A stretch of 64,000 nucleotides of DNA from Gracilaria gracilis (GCA_030374805.1 JARGSG010000022.1:1-64000), one strand, 5' to 3'. Counted from the first letter of the stretch, positions 42,936-54,430 are shown. Translations and numbers: made by a program. The notes: generated by a model from the sequence alone, not told the origin.

Positions 42936-44675
42936 GGTGAATCTCGGCGCCCGCCACAGGTGGGGAAGGAGCGGGCGCACTGCCCAACACTCTCAGAAGT
43001 GGGTGGGCTTTGCTCTGTGTTAGGGGAGAGCGCGGCAGCGCCTGTAAGTGTTCGCCGTTTGATGGTAGGTGGCCGTTGGTACCGTTGTTCCAAGCGGGAG
43101 CAAGCTACCGCTGGGGAATGCGGCCGATTACGCCAACCGCGGCACGCCAACAATGACAGCCACACCACCCACGGCACAACGCATTGATGGCGGCGTCAAT
43201 TTCAAAACCCGCCCTGCAATCTGGGAATAGCAGGAAACCCGTATGTACAGAAATAGTGATAGAATTAAACATTTAGAGAGATTATTTAGCGCACTGTAAG
43301 TTGGTAAGCAAGAAGTGCAGCAATGCTGCCTCTGGAAACAAAAAAGACACCTATTCTTCAACTTCTAAAACCTAAATTTCAAACTTTAAGTTGCATGTTA
43401 GGTACGCTACGTCGGCTTAAATGATTTGGAAAAACAAAGCAAGCCGTCAGTTACTGAAACTAGCCAATGTAATTAAGTTCACTTGTCATATTAATAGCAA
43501 AGCTCCTACTGAGACCTGGGCTGCGCTAGTTTATAGCTAATCAAGCGATTTGCTCAAAGCAAAAACTTATTTAAAGGCAGCAGAAAGCTGCCTTTTGGCA
43601 GTCCCAACCTACCACTTGGTACACCCTCGAGTATTGTTTCTCTGATTTTTTTGGCCCTGGATTTGGGTCCCCTTTTGGTACATTCAATATACAGTATTTA
43701 TTCCTGTTGATGTCAACAGCTATTGAAGCATCTTTTTTTATTTGTGTTTTTCATACATTTGCTGGTGCAGATTCGGTTTTTGATTATTTTAAACGAATTG
43801 GTTTCTGTTTGTTTTGACTTGTTTGCTATTTACAAAAACGTCAAAAAAACTGCTTCGGTGTTGGTACAGAGACAACGCAACACGTGTGAACGATCCCACG
43901 GATAACACGCGCGCCACGTTATTCAGGACCCAAACTTGAATCCAACGGTAGATACCGCATATCATAGTACTGGTACTTCTGCCAAGCCTTCGAGGAATCT
44001 ACATGCACAGCATTGCATTTCTGTGACCGGTCTGTGGCGGATCGCTACTTTCGGATCGCCACTTTAGCAACAGTGTTCTATAGATAAAGGAAACGAGTTT
44101 TTTTGCATTGCCTGCCTTCAATAACCTGAGTTGGATCCTTTCAAGTTGCCTTGAGGCGGTTGGAGTCGAGCTCGTTGGCGACTTGGTTCAGCTAACATGA
44201 GAACGTTAGACACTGCTTTTCGGAAACTAACAGGGATTTCGCTTGCACCGAGTACGTCCGATTTCCAACTCACATAACCGTTTGGCACATGGTATGCCAA
44301 TGTATTCGGGAGATTGTATTTTACTTCTTCAATAATACAAGATAAGAAAATGTAAACGTTAAAACTTGTAAACGAAAATCCAACCTTCCTTTCTACATTT
44401 CAAATATATGGCCATACCTTCGCATACCTAGCAAACAAGCTTCTTTCCAACGCATGGTAGGGATGCCTGTTCATATATACTGTGGCAAATCTCATTCACA
44501 AACATTTACAGATATGATGGACATCACATTCCACACTGTGCATTCTGCTCATTTTGCCAAGATCTCACTTTTTCCAGACAACATTACACTTTCGGAAAAG
44601 AAATGGTCCATTGGAATGGGATAAGTAACATTGTAATATCGTTGTAGATCTCGCTTTCACACGACGCCGGGCTAC
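42936..44675. other. intergenic region left of the copia element
   Basis: GC-rich to about 43160, then AT-rich. A 9-bp stem hairpin (AAAGGCAGC with GCTGCCTTT, 43573-43595) is the only structure noticed. No gene is supported. Confidence 0.4.
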
Positions 44676-44882
44676 TGTCGGCATTAAGACCACTTATATT
44701 TGATTCATATTGTTTGTTATTGATTACTTGTATGGTCTTAATTTGATATTCAGTACTCACGACCATTTACTCCCTATTTGTTATACACTATCTTTGTCTA
44801 TAAAAGGTCTCTTGATGAGAGTCCTAGTGGCTCTCATCTTCGAGACAACTCCATTGTCATTCCACTATTGTTCTCTCTGATA
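44676..44882 (+). repeat. copia 5' LTR
   Basis: 207 bases, TG...TA ends. It carries a TATAAAA box at 44799-44805 and a short GATGAGAGTCC/GGCTCTCATC hairpin downstream of it, likely near the transcript start. Confidence 0.93.
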
Positions 44883-44893
44883 GGTTATGGGCC
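44883..44893 (+). promoter_or_regulatory. copia primer-binding site (half-tRNA type)
   Basis: GGTTATGGGCC directly after the LTR is complementary to the anticodon loop region of initiator tRNA-Met, as in Drosophila copia. Confidence 0.8.
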
Positions 44894-44981
44894 TACTCGC
44901 AACACTACTGTGTACATCGCTATTTTCTTTTCTTTCTCTTTCTGTCTATTTCAATATCCATCTTCCTTATTCCTCACGGAG

Positions 44982-47900
44982 ATGGATAAGATACGAATCA
45001 AGCCCTTTGATGAAAAGGAGGACTACAAACTCTGGCGAATCAGAGTTGAAGCCACCTGCGACGCTTAAGGCATTGGCACTGTTTTGCAACAAAACAGAAA
45101 CCCGTTTACAAGCGACGACGAGAAACGCAAGGAGTTCGAAGAAAACCAGAAGAAAGCTAGTGGAATAATCATCGCCGCCCTTTCGAATGAAGCACTACGC
45201 GTTGTTCAATCAGAAATTGGACATCCCAATAAGATGTTGAAACGACTTGACGACCGATATGCGTCAAAATCAACTGCATCCCGTATTGCAAAAATGTGTG
45301 AACTTGTTACCCTTCGATACTCTAGCATCGATCAAAACATGGGCAGGCACATAGATAAGATGGCAGGTATTCTTGAACAACTAGCGAGTATGGATACAAA
45401 GTTACCAGAAGAGCTTTCTGTAGCTTTATTAGTTTCATCTATATCTGCAGCTCAGCTCAATCCTGTCTGCGCTGCCATCAAAACTCTTCCATCTGAGAAC
45501 GTAAAATGGGACTCCGTCGCATCCCGTCTTCTCGATGAAAATCGATCACTTGCGAACAATCGTTCTGAAAGAACTCACTCCGCAAGACCCAAGTGTGGCA
45601 TATGTAAACGTCTTGGTCACACTACTAAGAATTGTTATCTGAACCCTCGTAATCCAAACAATCGTCTCAACCTTCAAGATAAGAAAAGTACTGACACCAG
45701 GAAGAACAGTACATATAATCAAGCACTTAATAAGAAGGAGAGACAAAAAGATAACAACGAGTCTAACCAACAATACAAAACGAACCGTAACAGAGCTGCA
45801 GTTGCAAGAACGAGAGCTATGACGATCCGTTCACAGAATTCCGACCTTCTCATGCTCGATTCTGGTACGACCACGCACCTGACGCCACATACCTCTCGCC
45901 TCAATGACTCTCAGTCCTGTCACGTTCCCATTTCTCTTGGGGATGATTCCACTATCTATGCTACTGAGCAAGGTACTAGAAGTGTGAAATGGAGTTTTGA
46001 AGGCACAGAAACATCTGTTTGTCTTAGCAACACTCTTGCATCACCTGAACTTGCAATGAGCTTGTTGTCCATTCCCGCCTTAACCGCCAAGGGAATTGCT
46101 GTCCTGTTTCTCCCGGAGGAAGCTCTTTTAATTGATATTGACAATGATTTTCAAATCATAGGCTCAGCTCCCAAACATAGTGACGGTTTATATTACATCG
46201 CAGAAGACTTTCGACACAGTTCCTTCTCAACTGCAGCCAGAAAGAACTATGCATTCATGGCAAAAGTACGGTCTCTAATTGGTCAAACGTCATCTTCCTC
46301 GTCCCCTAGTAACTCAACCAATGATCAAACGGATCCCAATGAGCAGCATGAAGTCGTTGATGATACTATTGATACCACTGTGAATGCTGCAACTAATGAT
46401 CTGAAATCCGATGTCACAATTTGGCACTGGAGAATGGCACACGCTGTACCAACGAAGGAAATACATCGTATGATTAAACAGAATCTTCTGCCACAGAACA
46501 AGGAATTCAACTCTGACTGTGTGCCATGCAGCAGTGGAAAGTTTCGTAAAGCCTATCTTGGAAGTCTAACATCACGTTCACAGGTTGGCCATCTACACAT
46601 CGATGTTACTGAAACCGGAACAGAATCTGGAGATGGACATCGTTACTATCTCATTATTGTTGACGAATTCAGTCGATATATCTATGGAAAGGCTCTTCAA
46701 AACAAAGGAGAAGCATCCGTACATATTATCACTTTCAGAAACTGGTTCGAAAGACAGTCTGGCAAGAATGTTCTTTCGTTACATTCGGATGGTGGCAAAG
46801 AATTTCTGCGGGCTCAGAAACACTTTCAGAAGCTTGGCATCAATATCTCGCAGACCAGTGCCTACACACCGTCATCTAATGGACTAGCCGAGCGCTATGT
46901 TGGCATCCCACAGGGTTCCATAAGAGCAGCACTCAGTCATGCCAAATTACCGAAGACGTTTTGGAACTACGCCCTAAAACAAGTAATTGATGCTCGTAAC
47001 ATGGCTCCTCATCGTTCGACGGAAAGGATACCGCATGTAACTCTCTTTAACGAGTATCCACCCTACGCCAAGCACCTGAAAGCCTTTGGATGCCGTGCCT
47101 TGGTCCTCTGCAAAGAAAAAGAGCTTCGAAAAATGGACCCTAAACTAAGAGAAGGCATTAATCTAGGTCATATTCAAGGAGGAATGTATCACATCCTTAC
47201 ATCTGAGGGTGTCGTACAAACGAAACATGTTCGTTTCCTGGAATCAGAATTTCCAGGATTATCATTACTCAATAATACGTCCCCCGACGTACAGGAAACC
47301 CACGATGACCACCCTCTGTTTGGCATACCAGATCCAGATGAAGTGGATGCGTTCGAGGATGACACATCTGTGCTCACCTCCTTAACTCATTATCCAAATA
47401 AGGACTCCACATACGATCCTGACTTAGGTGGATACCCTTCTGATGTCGAAAATGATCCTAGTACTGCATCTTGCACCGTTGCACAAATACTACCATCTGA
47501 AATCAGCACAGGAGATGAACCAACTTTGAGGCAGGCCTTGAAGTCTTCCGAGGCATCATATTGGATGGAAGGGATTAGGAAAGAATTTGAAACGATTCTG
47601 AAACTTGGCACATACATAGATGCAGACCATGATCACAGGAAGCCCATCCCATCTGGCATTATTCTTCGACTCAAACGAGATCATAATGGCTCACCATCTC
47701 GTTTTAAGGCACGTCTCGTGGCAAGAGGAAACTTTCAACACAATTGCAATAAGCCTGAACTCTATGCCCCGGTCCTGAATTTTGAACTCTTTCGACTAGT
47801 TCTCGCCGTTTCAATCGCTAAAGGTTGGGATCGCCAGCATGTCGATATCAAGGGTGCATTTTTACATGCTTCTATTCCAGAAGACAACCCAATCTGGATT

Positions 47901-49067
47901 AGACTTCCAAAAATACCGGGAGTTCCGGAGGCCGATGGCCGAGTAGTGAAGCTGGTGAAATCGCTCTACGGAACTCGAGAAGCTCCGAGGCTTTGGTTCG
48001 AGAATCTTTCTTCTTATCTGAAGTCAATTGGATTTCAGCAGGCAGTATCTCATCCTTGCATGTTTACTTATTCCCGTGGGGACAACTTTGTCATAGTTCT
48101 GGCCTACGTTGATGATATCTGTATATTTGGGCCCCCAACTCTTACAACTTGGACAAAGCAAAAACTTTCAGACCATTATGACGTGAGCGATCTTGGACGT
48201 ACTGACCTGTACTTAGGTGTCTCCATCAAAGAGACTGATTTTGCAGTGTACTTGCACCAACAGCCACTAATTGACAGTATTATATCTATATGTAACATGG
48301 AATCTGCTACACCTTTGTCACATCCATTGCCAGATGGTCACTGTCTGTATGAACCAAGAATTCCAGCAACGGAAGAAGAGTCTCTACATATGGCAAATGT
48401 ACCTTACCGGGAAGCGCTTGGGTCTTTACTGTTCTTGAGCACTCGCACTCGCCCAGAACTCGCTACAGCTGTCTCACTCCTTGGAAAGTTTGCCTCATCG
48501 CCAAGGCCAGTGCATTGGAAATCGCTCAAGAATGTTGTTCGCTACTTAAAAGGCACTCGAAACTTTGCTCTACGACTGCAGAAAGACTTAATGATGAACA
48601 TTGAAGCTTGGTCTGATGCAGATTGGGGCAGAGACCTTGAAAGGCGTCGGTCTAGGGGAGGTCACTACATCAGTATTGAAGGCTTTCCAATTATTTGGAG
48701 CTCTAAACTTCAAAAATTAACAGCACTGTCAACTTCGGAAGCTGAGTTTTATGCTTTGTCAGAATGCATACGTCAAGTACAATGGGTACATAATGTCATG
48801 CAAGAGATTGAAATGCCGCTTTTGGAACCTATTCCCGTTCGCCAAGACAACTTGGGTGCGATTCAGTGGTCTAAAGAATATCTTGGCATGAGAAGAGTCA
48901 AACACGTTGATATTCGTTTCAATCATGTGTTAGACGCAGTCAGAGAAAGAGTGGTGGATATTCACTTTGTCTCTTCAAAGCAGAACCATGCGGATCTGAT
49001 GACGAAATCACTCACTGGAAGTCTATTCATTGTCCATCGTAATGCGCTTTGCGTTGCTCCCTTCTAA
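44982..49067 (+). CDS. copia gag-pol polyprotein
   Basis: Copia-type order. Gag starts with MDKIRIKPFDEKEDYKLWRI, much like Drosophila copia. Next come a CCHC zinc knuckle (CGICKRLGHTTKNC, about 45.60 kb), aspartic protease (LMLDSGTTTHLTPH, 45.85 kb) and integrase with an HHCC finger (WHWRMAHA...CVPCSSGK). The DDE core is HIDVTETG, LHSDGGKEF and TPSSNGLAERYVG (46.4-46.95 kb). Reverse transcriptase follows, with DIKGAFLHASIP and LAYVDDICIFG (48.1 kb), then RNase H (WSDADWGRD and TSEAEFYALSE). Integrase before RT defines Ty1/copia. It is almost entirely open. Confidence 0.95.
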
Positions 49068-49071
49068 GGTC

Positions 49072-49080
49072 GAGGGGGGG
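49072..49080 (+). promoter_or_regulatory. copia polypurine tract
   Basis: GAGGGGGGG immediately before the 3' LTR primes plus-strand DNA synthesis in this family. Confidence 0.8.
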
Positions 49081-49287
49081 TGTCGGCATTACGACCACTT
49101 ATATTTGATTCATATTGTTTGTTATTGATTACTTGTATGGTCTTAATTTGATATTCAGTACTCACGACCATTTACTCCCTATTTGTTATACACTATCTTT
49201 GTCTATAAAAGGTCTCTTGATGAGAGTCCTAGTGGCTCTCATCTTCGAGACAACTCCATTGTCATTCCACTATTGTTCTCTCTGATA
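49081..49287 (+). repeat. copia 3' LTR
   Basis: 207 bases, identical to the 5' LTR except for one base near its start. Confidence 0.95.
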
Positions 49288-49991
49288 GCGACGCCGCAGA
49301 GCAGCAGCGCCGTGAGCACGCTGGCCGCGGTGGCCGCTGCGGTGGAGAGTAGCGGGAGACGGGGCGGCGCGCCGACTCTCAACGCGGTGGCCACGTTGAC
49401 CAGCCACGGCGCCAGGATGTAGAACTGCGCCATGCCCACCAGCCCGGAGAAGCCGAACGCCACAATGTCCTTGACGACGGTCTCGCGCGTTAGCTCCTCC
49501 TCATGGCTGTGGATGAGCGTCAATTGCGCGTAGTCGAACGTCAGCACCCACGCTGACGTGAGCAGTAGCACGAAGGGTGGCAACAGCACCACGCCCACAA
49601 GCAGTGTGAGCAGCAGCGGGTGAGCTACGAGCATCTGCTCGGCCTGTTGCTGCATTTCCTGCACGCTCTGCAGGAACTTGTCCATGTCATGGTTAGCGTC
49701 TACGACGGGCATCTTGTCGCGGAACAGCGCGGAGTAGAACGACATCACCAGCAGCCACGTGACGAGCGCGAGCGCCAGCAGCTGCAGCAACACGCCCGCG
49801 CTCATGCACACGTACTTGCGTCGGCGCAGCCGTTGCAACACGGCCGCCTTCTCGGACACATGCTGCGTGGCGGCGCGCTCGATGGCGCCAACCAGCGCCA
49901 GCGCCAGCACCGAGCTCGCCGCCTGCGGAAAAGGTAGCACAAGCAGCGAGAGCGCGCTGAACAGCGCAAGCGCAATGAGCGTCTTGGTCAT
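49288..49991 (-). pseudogene. polytopic membrane protein B, cut off at the copia LTR
   Basis: The start at 49991 (MTKTLIALALFSALSLLVLP) reads about 234 residues, collinear with and highly similar to gene A at 41897-42935 (VLQRLRRRKYVCMSAGVLLQ, LTRETVVKDIVAFGFSGLVG, APWLVNVATALRVGAP). It stops being coding exactly where the copia 3' LTR begins, after TALLLCGVA. The roughly 100 C-terminal residues present in A are missing, and the DNA left of the copia element does not encode them. Therefore a deletion or recombination accompanied or followed the insertion. A and B lie in the same orientation as a tandem pair. Confidence 0.75.
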
Positions 49992-51064
49992 GGTGGCTAT
50001 CGGCCACGCCGCGGTTGGGGAAGGAGCGGGCGCATTGCGCAACACTCTCGGCGCTGTGTGTGCTTTGCGGCTACGGGAGGCGGCTACCGCTGGGTAAGGC
50101 GTGCTCTTAGGCCAACCGCGGCGCGTCAACAACGACAGCCACATGACCCATCTCACGCTTTGGTGGCCCGCGTCTTTTTGAACGTTGCCCGTCACCTATT
50201 GGTCGATTATTGTGCTTGCATCCATCCAAATCGATCTCCGCTGATCTCCGCCATCATTCGTCCACTTCTTGAAAAAGTTTTCAACCGATAACCACCCACT
50301 CTTGTGAACACAAGATAATGTCAACAAAACAAACTGCTATTACTGCAGTAATAGTAAAATTCTTTTCTACACAAATGGCCTTCACAATTAGTGAAAATGT
50401 GCTTCTTCGTAGTTTCCTACTATGCGCATGCCAACGACGCTATATAAACACGTCTGCTTACAGAACCTTTTGGCTCTCCAAATGCACAACTCTGGAAAAT
50501 GCGCCAAATTATGAATTCATTTACGAACTGAACATCCTTACAAGCTCAGTTTATTTAAATTGATAGCCTTTTCAACAACTCGCCAGCCGTTCTGGTGCTC
50601 AGCATAGTGCAGAAAACACAACATCGTACATGTGCTTTGGAATACGATACAAAGCGCACATATTGTTCGTTGCCAATCTTAATCCACACACAGCAAATGT
50701 AAAATTCCCGTCTGCGCTAGTGGCAAAACCACTATGCCAGTGTTGGTAGATATAGCTTCTTTGCCGAATGTACTTGATTCAGTTGTACAATTCATCGTTC
50801 CAACTTAAGTATATCTCTGAGGGATCCGGGAAAAGGCAATACATAAAAACTAAAAAATAAACTAAGAAATTATCGACAACCATGCAGAGTGGTTTACATA
50901 AACCCTTCATTTTATTTACATTGCTGTTAAAAACCAGCATTTATGCTCACGTTGTACTTATAAACTTATCGCAAAGCTCCTATACGGCTGGAAAACTGGC
51001 AATTAGCTCAATATTCCAATCCAATTCTGGCAAATTCAGCTAGAACAGCAGCAAAGTATCCATG
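49992..51064. other. intergenic region, no gene seen
   Basis: AT-rich from about 50280. Short open frames are not convincing. Confidence 0.4.
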
Positions 51065-51178
51065 AACCATATCAAATTTGACATACAATCCTTTTCTTAA
51101 AAGCCACATTGTCCAACCTACTGTAGGTTGGACAATGTGGCTTTTAAGAAAAGAATTGTATGTATATTTGATATGGTT
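51065..51178. repeat. 114-bp near-perfect palindrome
   Basis: The left arm (51065-51120) from AACCATATCAAAT to GTCCAACCTA is mirrored by the right arm (51122-51178) TGTAGGTTGGAC to ATTTGATATGGTT, with almost no loop and only about three or four mismatches or slips in roughly 55 pairs. A transcript would form a long hairpin. It may be a foldback or MITE-like element, a small-RNA precursor or an assembly fold-back. Confidence 0.85.
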
Positions 51179-51411
51179 GTCGCGTCTGTGGCGTTTGTGG
51201 ATATGTTCCTGGTTTCGGGTGGTATCCTGAGGTTGATGAGTATCTGTTGCTGTGCGAATGGCGTTTTGATAGAGGGTGGCTATGTATGGATCACGTCTGA
51301 GCTCGCGGCATAGTAGGCGAGTTTGTCTAGGGTTGGTGTCCGCCGTCGTGCTTTGCTTATTAGACGACCTGGGTCATGGGTAGGTCGGGAGTGTTCGGAG
51401 ATTAAAGCGTG

Positions 51412-51423
51412 GGGCCCATAACC
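51412..51423 (-). promoter_or_regulatory. third copy of the half-tRNA primer-binding motif
   Basis: On the minus strand GGTTATGGGCCC follows CTATGGAC read inversely, so that the preceding bases end CCATA, like the ATA ends of the copia and TRIM LTRs. No second repeat was found nearby; it may be a solo or partial remnant. Confidence 0.35.
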
Positions 51424-51541
51424 TATGGACTGAAGGCTCTGGCCATTCTTTACTTCGCTGCTCGAGCTCAATTGTTGCCTACTTGAGTACGTGCGGGTCA
51501 CTGAAATGTTTGACAAGTAGGATACAAAACCGTTTCAAAAA

Positions 51542-52954
51542 TTAATACACAGAACCAAACAAAGGATTTGTGCCATCACATCGTTCGTTGGCACGTCCAC
51601 CCAGCAAACGCATGGCACACACCAAGTCGCTTCGAATCCAGGAAGCTGGGGCGCTGATGTAACTATTCATCACATTTTCTAGTTGGTCCAGACCAGGATC
51701 ATTCGAAATAACGTCAATCCCGAGTGCGCAATCAGCCTGTGACATTGGCCAGAACGTTTCCTCCCCATTCACAATCCAATCACATCCAGGATTCTCAGGA
51801 TCGCCTTCGGCCGCCGCAACATCTGGCTTGTGCACTGGGACACCCACGTAGTTGGTAAAGTAGTCATCTCCAGGTACAGGCATCCTTCGCAGCGTCTCGG
51901 TTCTCCCAAAGTTGTCAAACGTAGTGTGCGTGCCCATGAAGGATAGCCATTGGCGAGCAGGTAATCCACGAGAGGTGAACCATTGGTTTGATTGTTTAGC
52001 ACTGAATGTCACCGGAGGTAAAAGCTCGGTCGGCCCGCAGAGAGGGTTCTTCCCATCCAAACTCAGCTCATCTTGGGCTAGTCTCGCATCTTCAGAAACG
52101 AAGCATGCATCTTTTCTACCAAACCGCATTTGATTCTTGGCGCTGCTGCCTTCCCCCGGATTCAGCCACGAAACGGCTGCGAGTGCACAGTTGTGAAGTG
52201 CGTCCGCGTATGACATTTGATACTTGTCCATGAGAGATTGACCTCTCAATCCGGGAACAATGCGTGTTTGGAAAGCAAAAAGAATGCGTGATGCGGTTTG
52301 ATCGTAGTTCTGGTTCGGATGAAATCTCTCAAAGCGACAGGTCAACACGGATGCGTCGCCTCCAGATGTTTCCAAGAACCGATTCGGACCCGTCCATTCG
52401 TTATCACCACTGATGCGTTGGGTAACATATGAGGAAAACTCACCAAATTTTGGATCAATGGAGTTATCATGGAATGCCATTCGGAGGCACATGCCGGGAA
52501 ATCTGTTGTTGGTCACACCATTCTCAGAGAACGAGAATATTGGTGAGCTAGGAGGCATATTGAATCCCCAGTTGAATATCTTGACATAGTCAGAGAACAA
52601 AGATGAGAGTTTGGACTGCGGTACGGAAGTGTCATACGGGGCATTAAAACACCGGGCATCTCGCATTGGGTTGTACAATTCCTCAATATTGGGTTCCTCA
52701 CCGGGTTGGGCATCAGGAATTCCGCCTCTGAGCCGTTGCAAACGTTGGCGGGCGGTCTCTCTTTGGGCAGAGTTGAGGGGCGTTCCAGGGGCATTTGCTA
52801 AACCTCGGGCCCTTCCAAATAGTGCTTCTCGGCTGAGCCCTGGGGCGGCTGGTCTCTCAGGACGGAGTCTCTCAGGACGCTGTCTCGCGGGACGCTGTGC
52901 ATTGACCGAGCACAGCAGAAGGATGGCGCAGAAAAATACCAGCGACAGATTCAT
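51542..52954 (-). CDS. secreted haem peroxidase (plant/fungal/bacterial peroxidase superfamily)
   Basis: 470 residues with a signal peptide (MNLSLVFFCAILLLCSVNAQ) and an Arg/Pro-rich linker (residues 20-50). The peroxidase domain runs from about 100 to 460. The distal site is PGMCLRMAFHDNSID (Arg158, His162, Asp163 for calcium), followed by LETSGGDASVLTC. The conserved SYADALHNCALAAVS segment precedes FGRKDA. The proximal haem ligand is His343 in WLSFMGTHTTFDNFG. About twelve Cys suggest disulphides, as in secreted class II enzymes. It reduces hydrogen peroxide while oxidising phenolic or other donors outside the cell. Full length with no break; single exon. A TATA-like CCATAAAAG lies about 120 bases upstream. 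Confidence 0.9.
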   Translation of the reverse strand: MNLSLVFFCAILLLCSVNAQRPARQRPERLRPERPAAPGLSREALFGRARGLANAPGTPLNSAQRETARQRLQRLRGGIPDAQPGEEPNIEELYNPMRDARCFNAPYDTSVPQSKLSSLFSDYVKIFNWGFNMPPSSPIFSFSENGVTNNRFPGMCLRMAFHDNSIDPKFGEFSSYVTQRISGDNEWTGPNRFLETSGGDASVLTCRFERFHPNQNYDQTASRILFAFQTRIVPGLRGQSLMDKYQMSYADALHNCALAAVSWLNPGEGSSAKNQMRFGRKDACFVSEDARLAQDELSLDGKNPLCGPTELLPPVTFSAKQSNQWFTSRGLPARQWLSFMGTHTTFDNFGRTETLRRMPVPGDDYFTNYVGVPVHKPDVAAAEGDPENPGCDWIVNGEETFWPMSQADCALGIDVISNDPGLDQLENVMNSYISAPASWIRSDLVCAMRLLGGRANERCDGTNPLFGSVY

Positions 52955-54397
52955 GGTTGGGCGGGCGCCGCAGATGCTATGAGCAGTTGCTGCAAAGAAG
53001 GCTTTGAGGAGTCGGATGCACAGCGCCGTGGAGTCGATTCCAGTATGGTCCGACCGTGGTTAGGCTAGCTTTTATGGAGGTGGGTGTTTGCCGGTCGCGT
53101 CTTCGCCACTGCTGAAAATGCTTCTGCCGAATCAGCAGTGCCAATGCGGAAAGAAATAAGCAACGCTGATGAACGAAAGGATGTAAATCAAAGAAGAAAT
53201 TGTGGCTCCCAAGAGTTATGTACGCAACAAAAAAACGACCGACCTACGAATCCGTTATGTACTTGCGTTTGGCGCCATTACGTTTCCTTAGTTTGTAGAA
53301 GAAGACGTCAATCTCCGTCTTGCGTGTTCCTGCAATGCAGTATGGCCTGCACGTCTTCCACACGAAGAAAACTGCTAGCCAAGATGCGGCCCGTATGGTC
53401 GCTTTTGATACGACAGGTAAAAAGATATGTTGCTGTGCCAGCTATGCTACAGGTAAAGGTTCTCTTGTGACAAATTCTCGAGCCACCGTGATCCAGCCTG
53501 AGGCTGGATCATCGATCATCGAAGCATTATGGCACCCAAGGGGTGGCTACAAAGCATGGAAAACTTATACTTTTGCGAAATGAGTTAATGTTACGCACTT
53601 TACTTCTTGCGAGATAGTGTGCTTTGCACTGACGCAATCCGTGCAAGTGATGTGTCAACCCGACCTCTGGGTGCAAAACGACAATTGGTTGTCTGAGGGT
53701 GTTTCATTTCACATGGGACAGCCTATCAGTATGCACAGGTGAGTAGGCGGGTAACATGAACTTGACCGTTCATGGAAAAGTATTGCACAAATTCAAGTTT
53801 AGGTTGTGTTTAGAGCACCCGAAACATGTTCACAGTTGCAGCCATGTGGTAACAATAGTCCGTAGCGGAGCGCTTTGTGCGGTAAAGCGCTTACGCCATT
53901 AAGTCTGCCTGTAAGTGACAACGCAAAAGCGGCAGGCAGCAGCTGGCGAGTGATGACACAATTCGTGACGAATTCATTAACGTCCATCATGCAAAATGGT
54001 TATGATGCGTCAAAATCCTCACAGATTGCGTAATAAGGCACACAGGAGATATATCGCTACTGTATACTATACTGAATCAAGGGTGCGCATGAAAGCCCAT
54101 CCGACTAATCGGATGGCGACACACAAGAGTATCTAGTCAACTCAACGTGAGTGTACCCTTTTCTGTTCCCATTTTACATTTTCCTTTACCTAACCTTTTC
54201 GGCAGCGAAAAGGATACCTTACATTCAACAACAGACAGACAGATCTCTGACTTGCGCGATGCCTGTATGCCAACAGCAAACGAGCTCCATCAGGCTCCAC
54301 CTTCATGTTGAGATCGGCGGATAAATGCATACTGTATTGGTTATTTGGCTTAAGGTTATCATAGCTCTGTGGCTCGGGATCCTCTTGATGGTTGTTG
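52955..54397. other. intergenic region, no supportable gene
   Basis: A plus-strand frame at 53320-53583 has a CCC cluster and a Gly-rich end but no recognised motif. The promoter of the peroxidase gene lies near 53070. Confidence 0.35.
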
Positions 54398-54430
54398 GTG
54401 CTGACCTTCGAGGTCAAGTTAGGTCAGCAC
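54398..54430. repeat. perfect hairpin, 10-bp stem
   Basis: GTGCTGACCT and AGGTCAGCAC around a 13-base loop. Confidence 0.7.

Larger units (their letters stand above)
44676..49287 (+). mobile_element. Ty1/copia LTR retrotransposon, very young
   Basis: 4612 bases with 207-base LTRs at 44676-44882 and 49081-49287 that differ at one position, so insertion was recent. LTRs start TGTCGG and end CTGATA. The primer-binding site follows the first LTR directly, and a GAGGGGGGG polypurine run precedes the second. One gag-pol frame lies between. It appears nearly whole, with perhaps one break. Flanking 5-mers are GCTAC on the left and GCGAC on the right, a near but imperfect target duplication. The right end abuts the truncated membrane-protein gene B. 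Confidence 0.95.
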
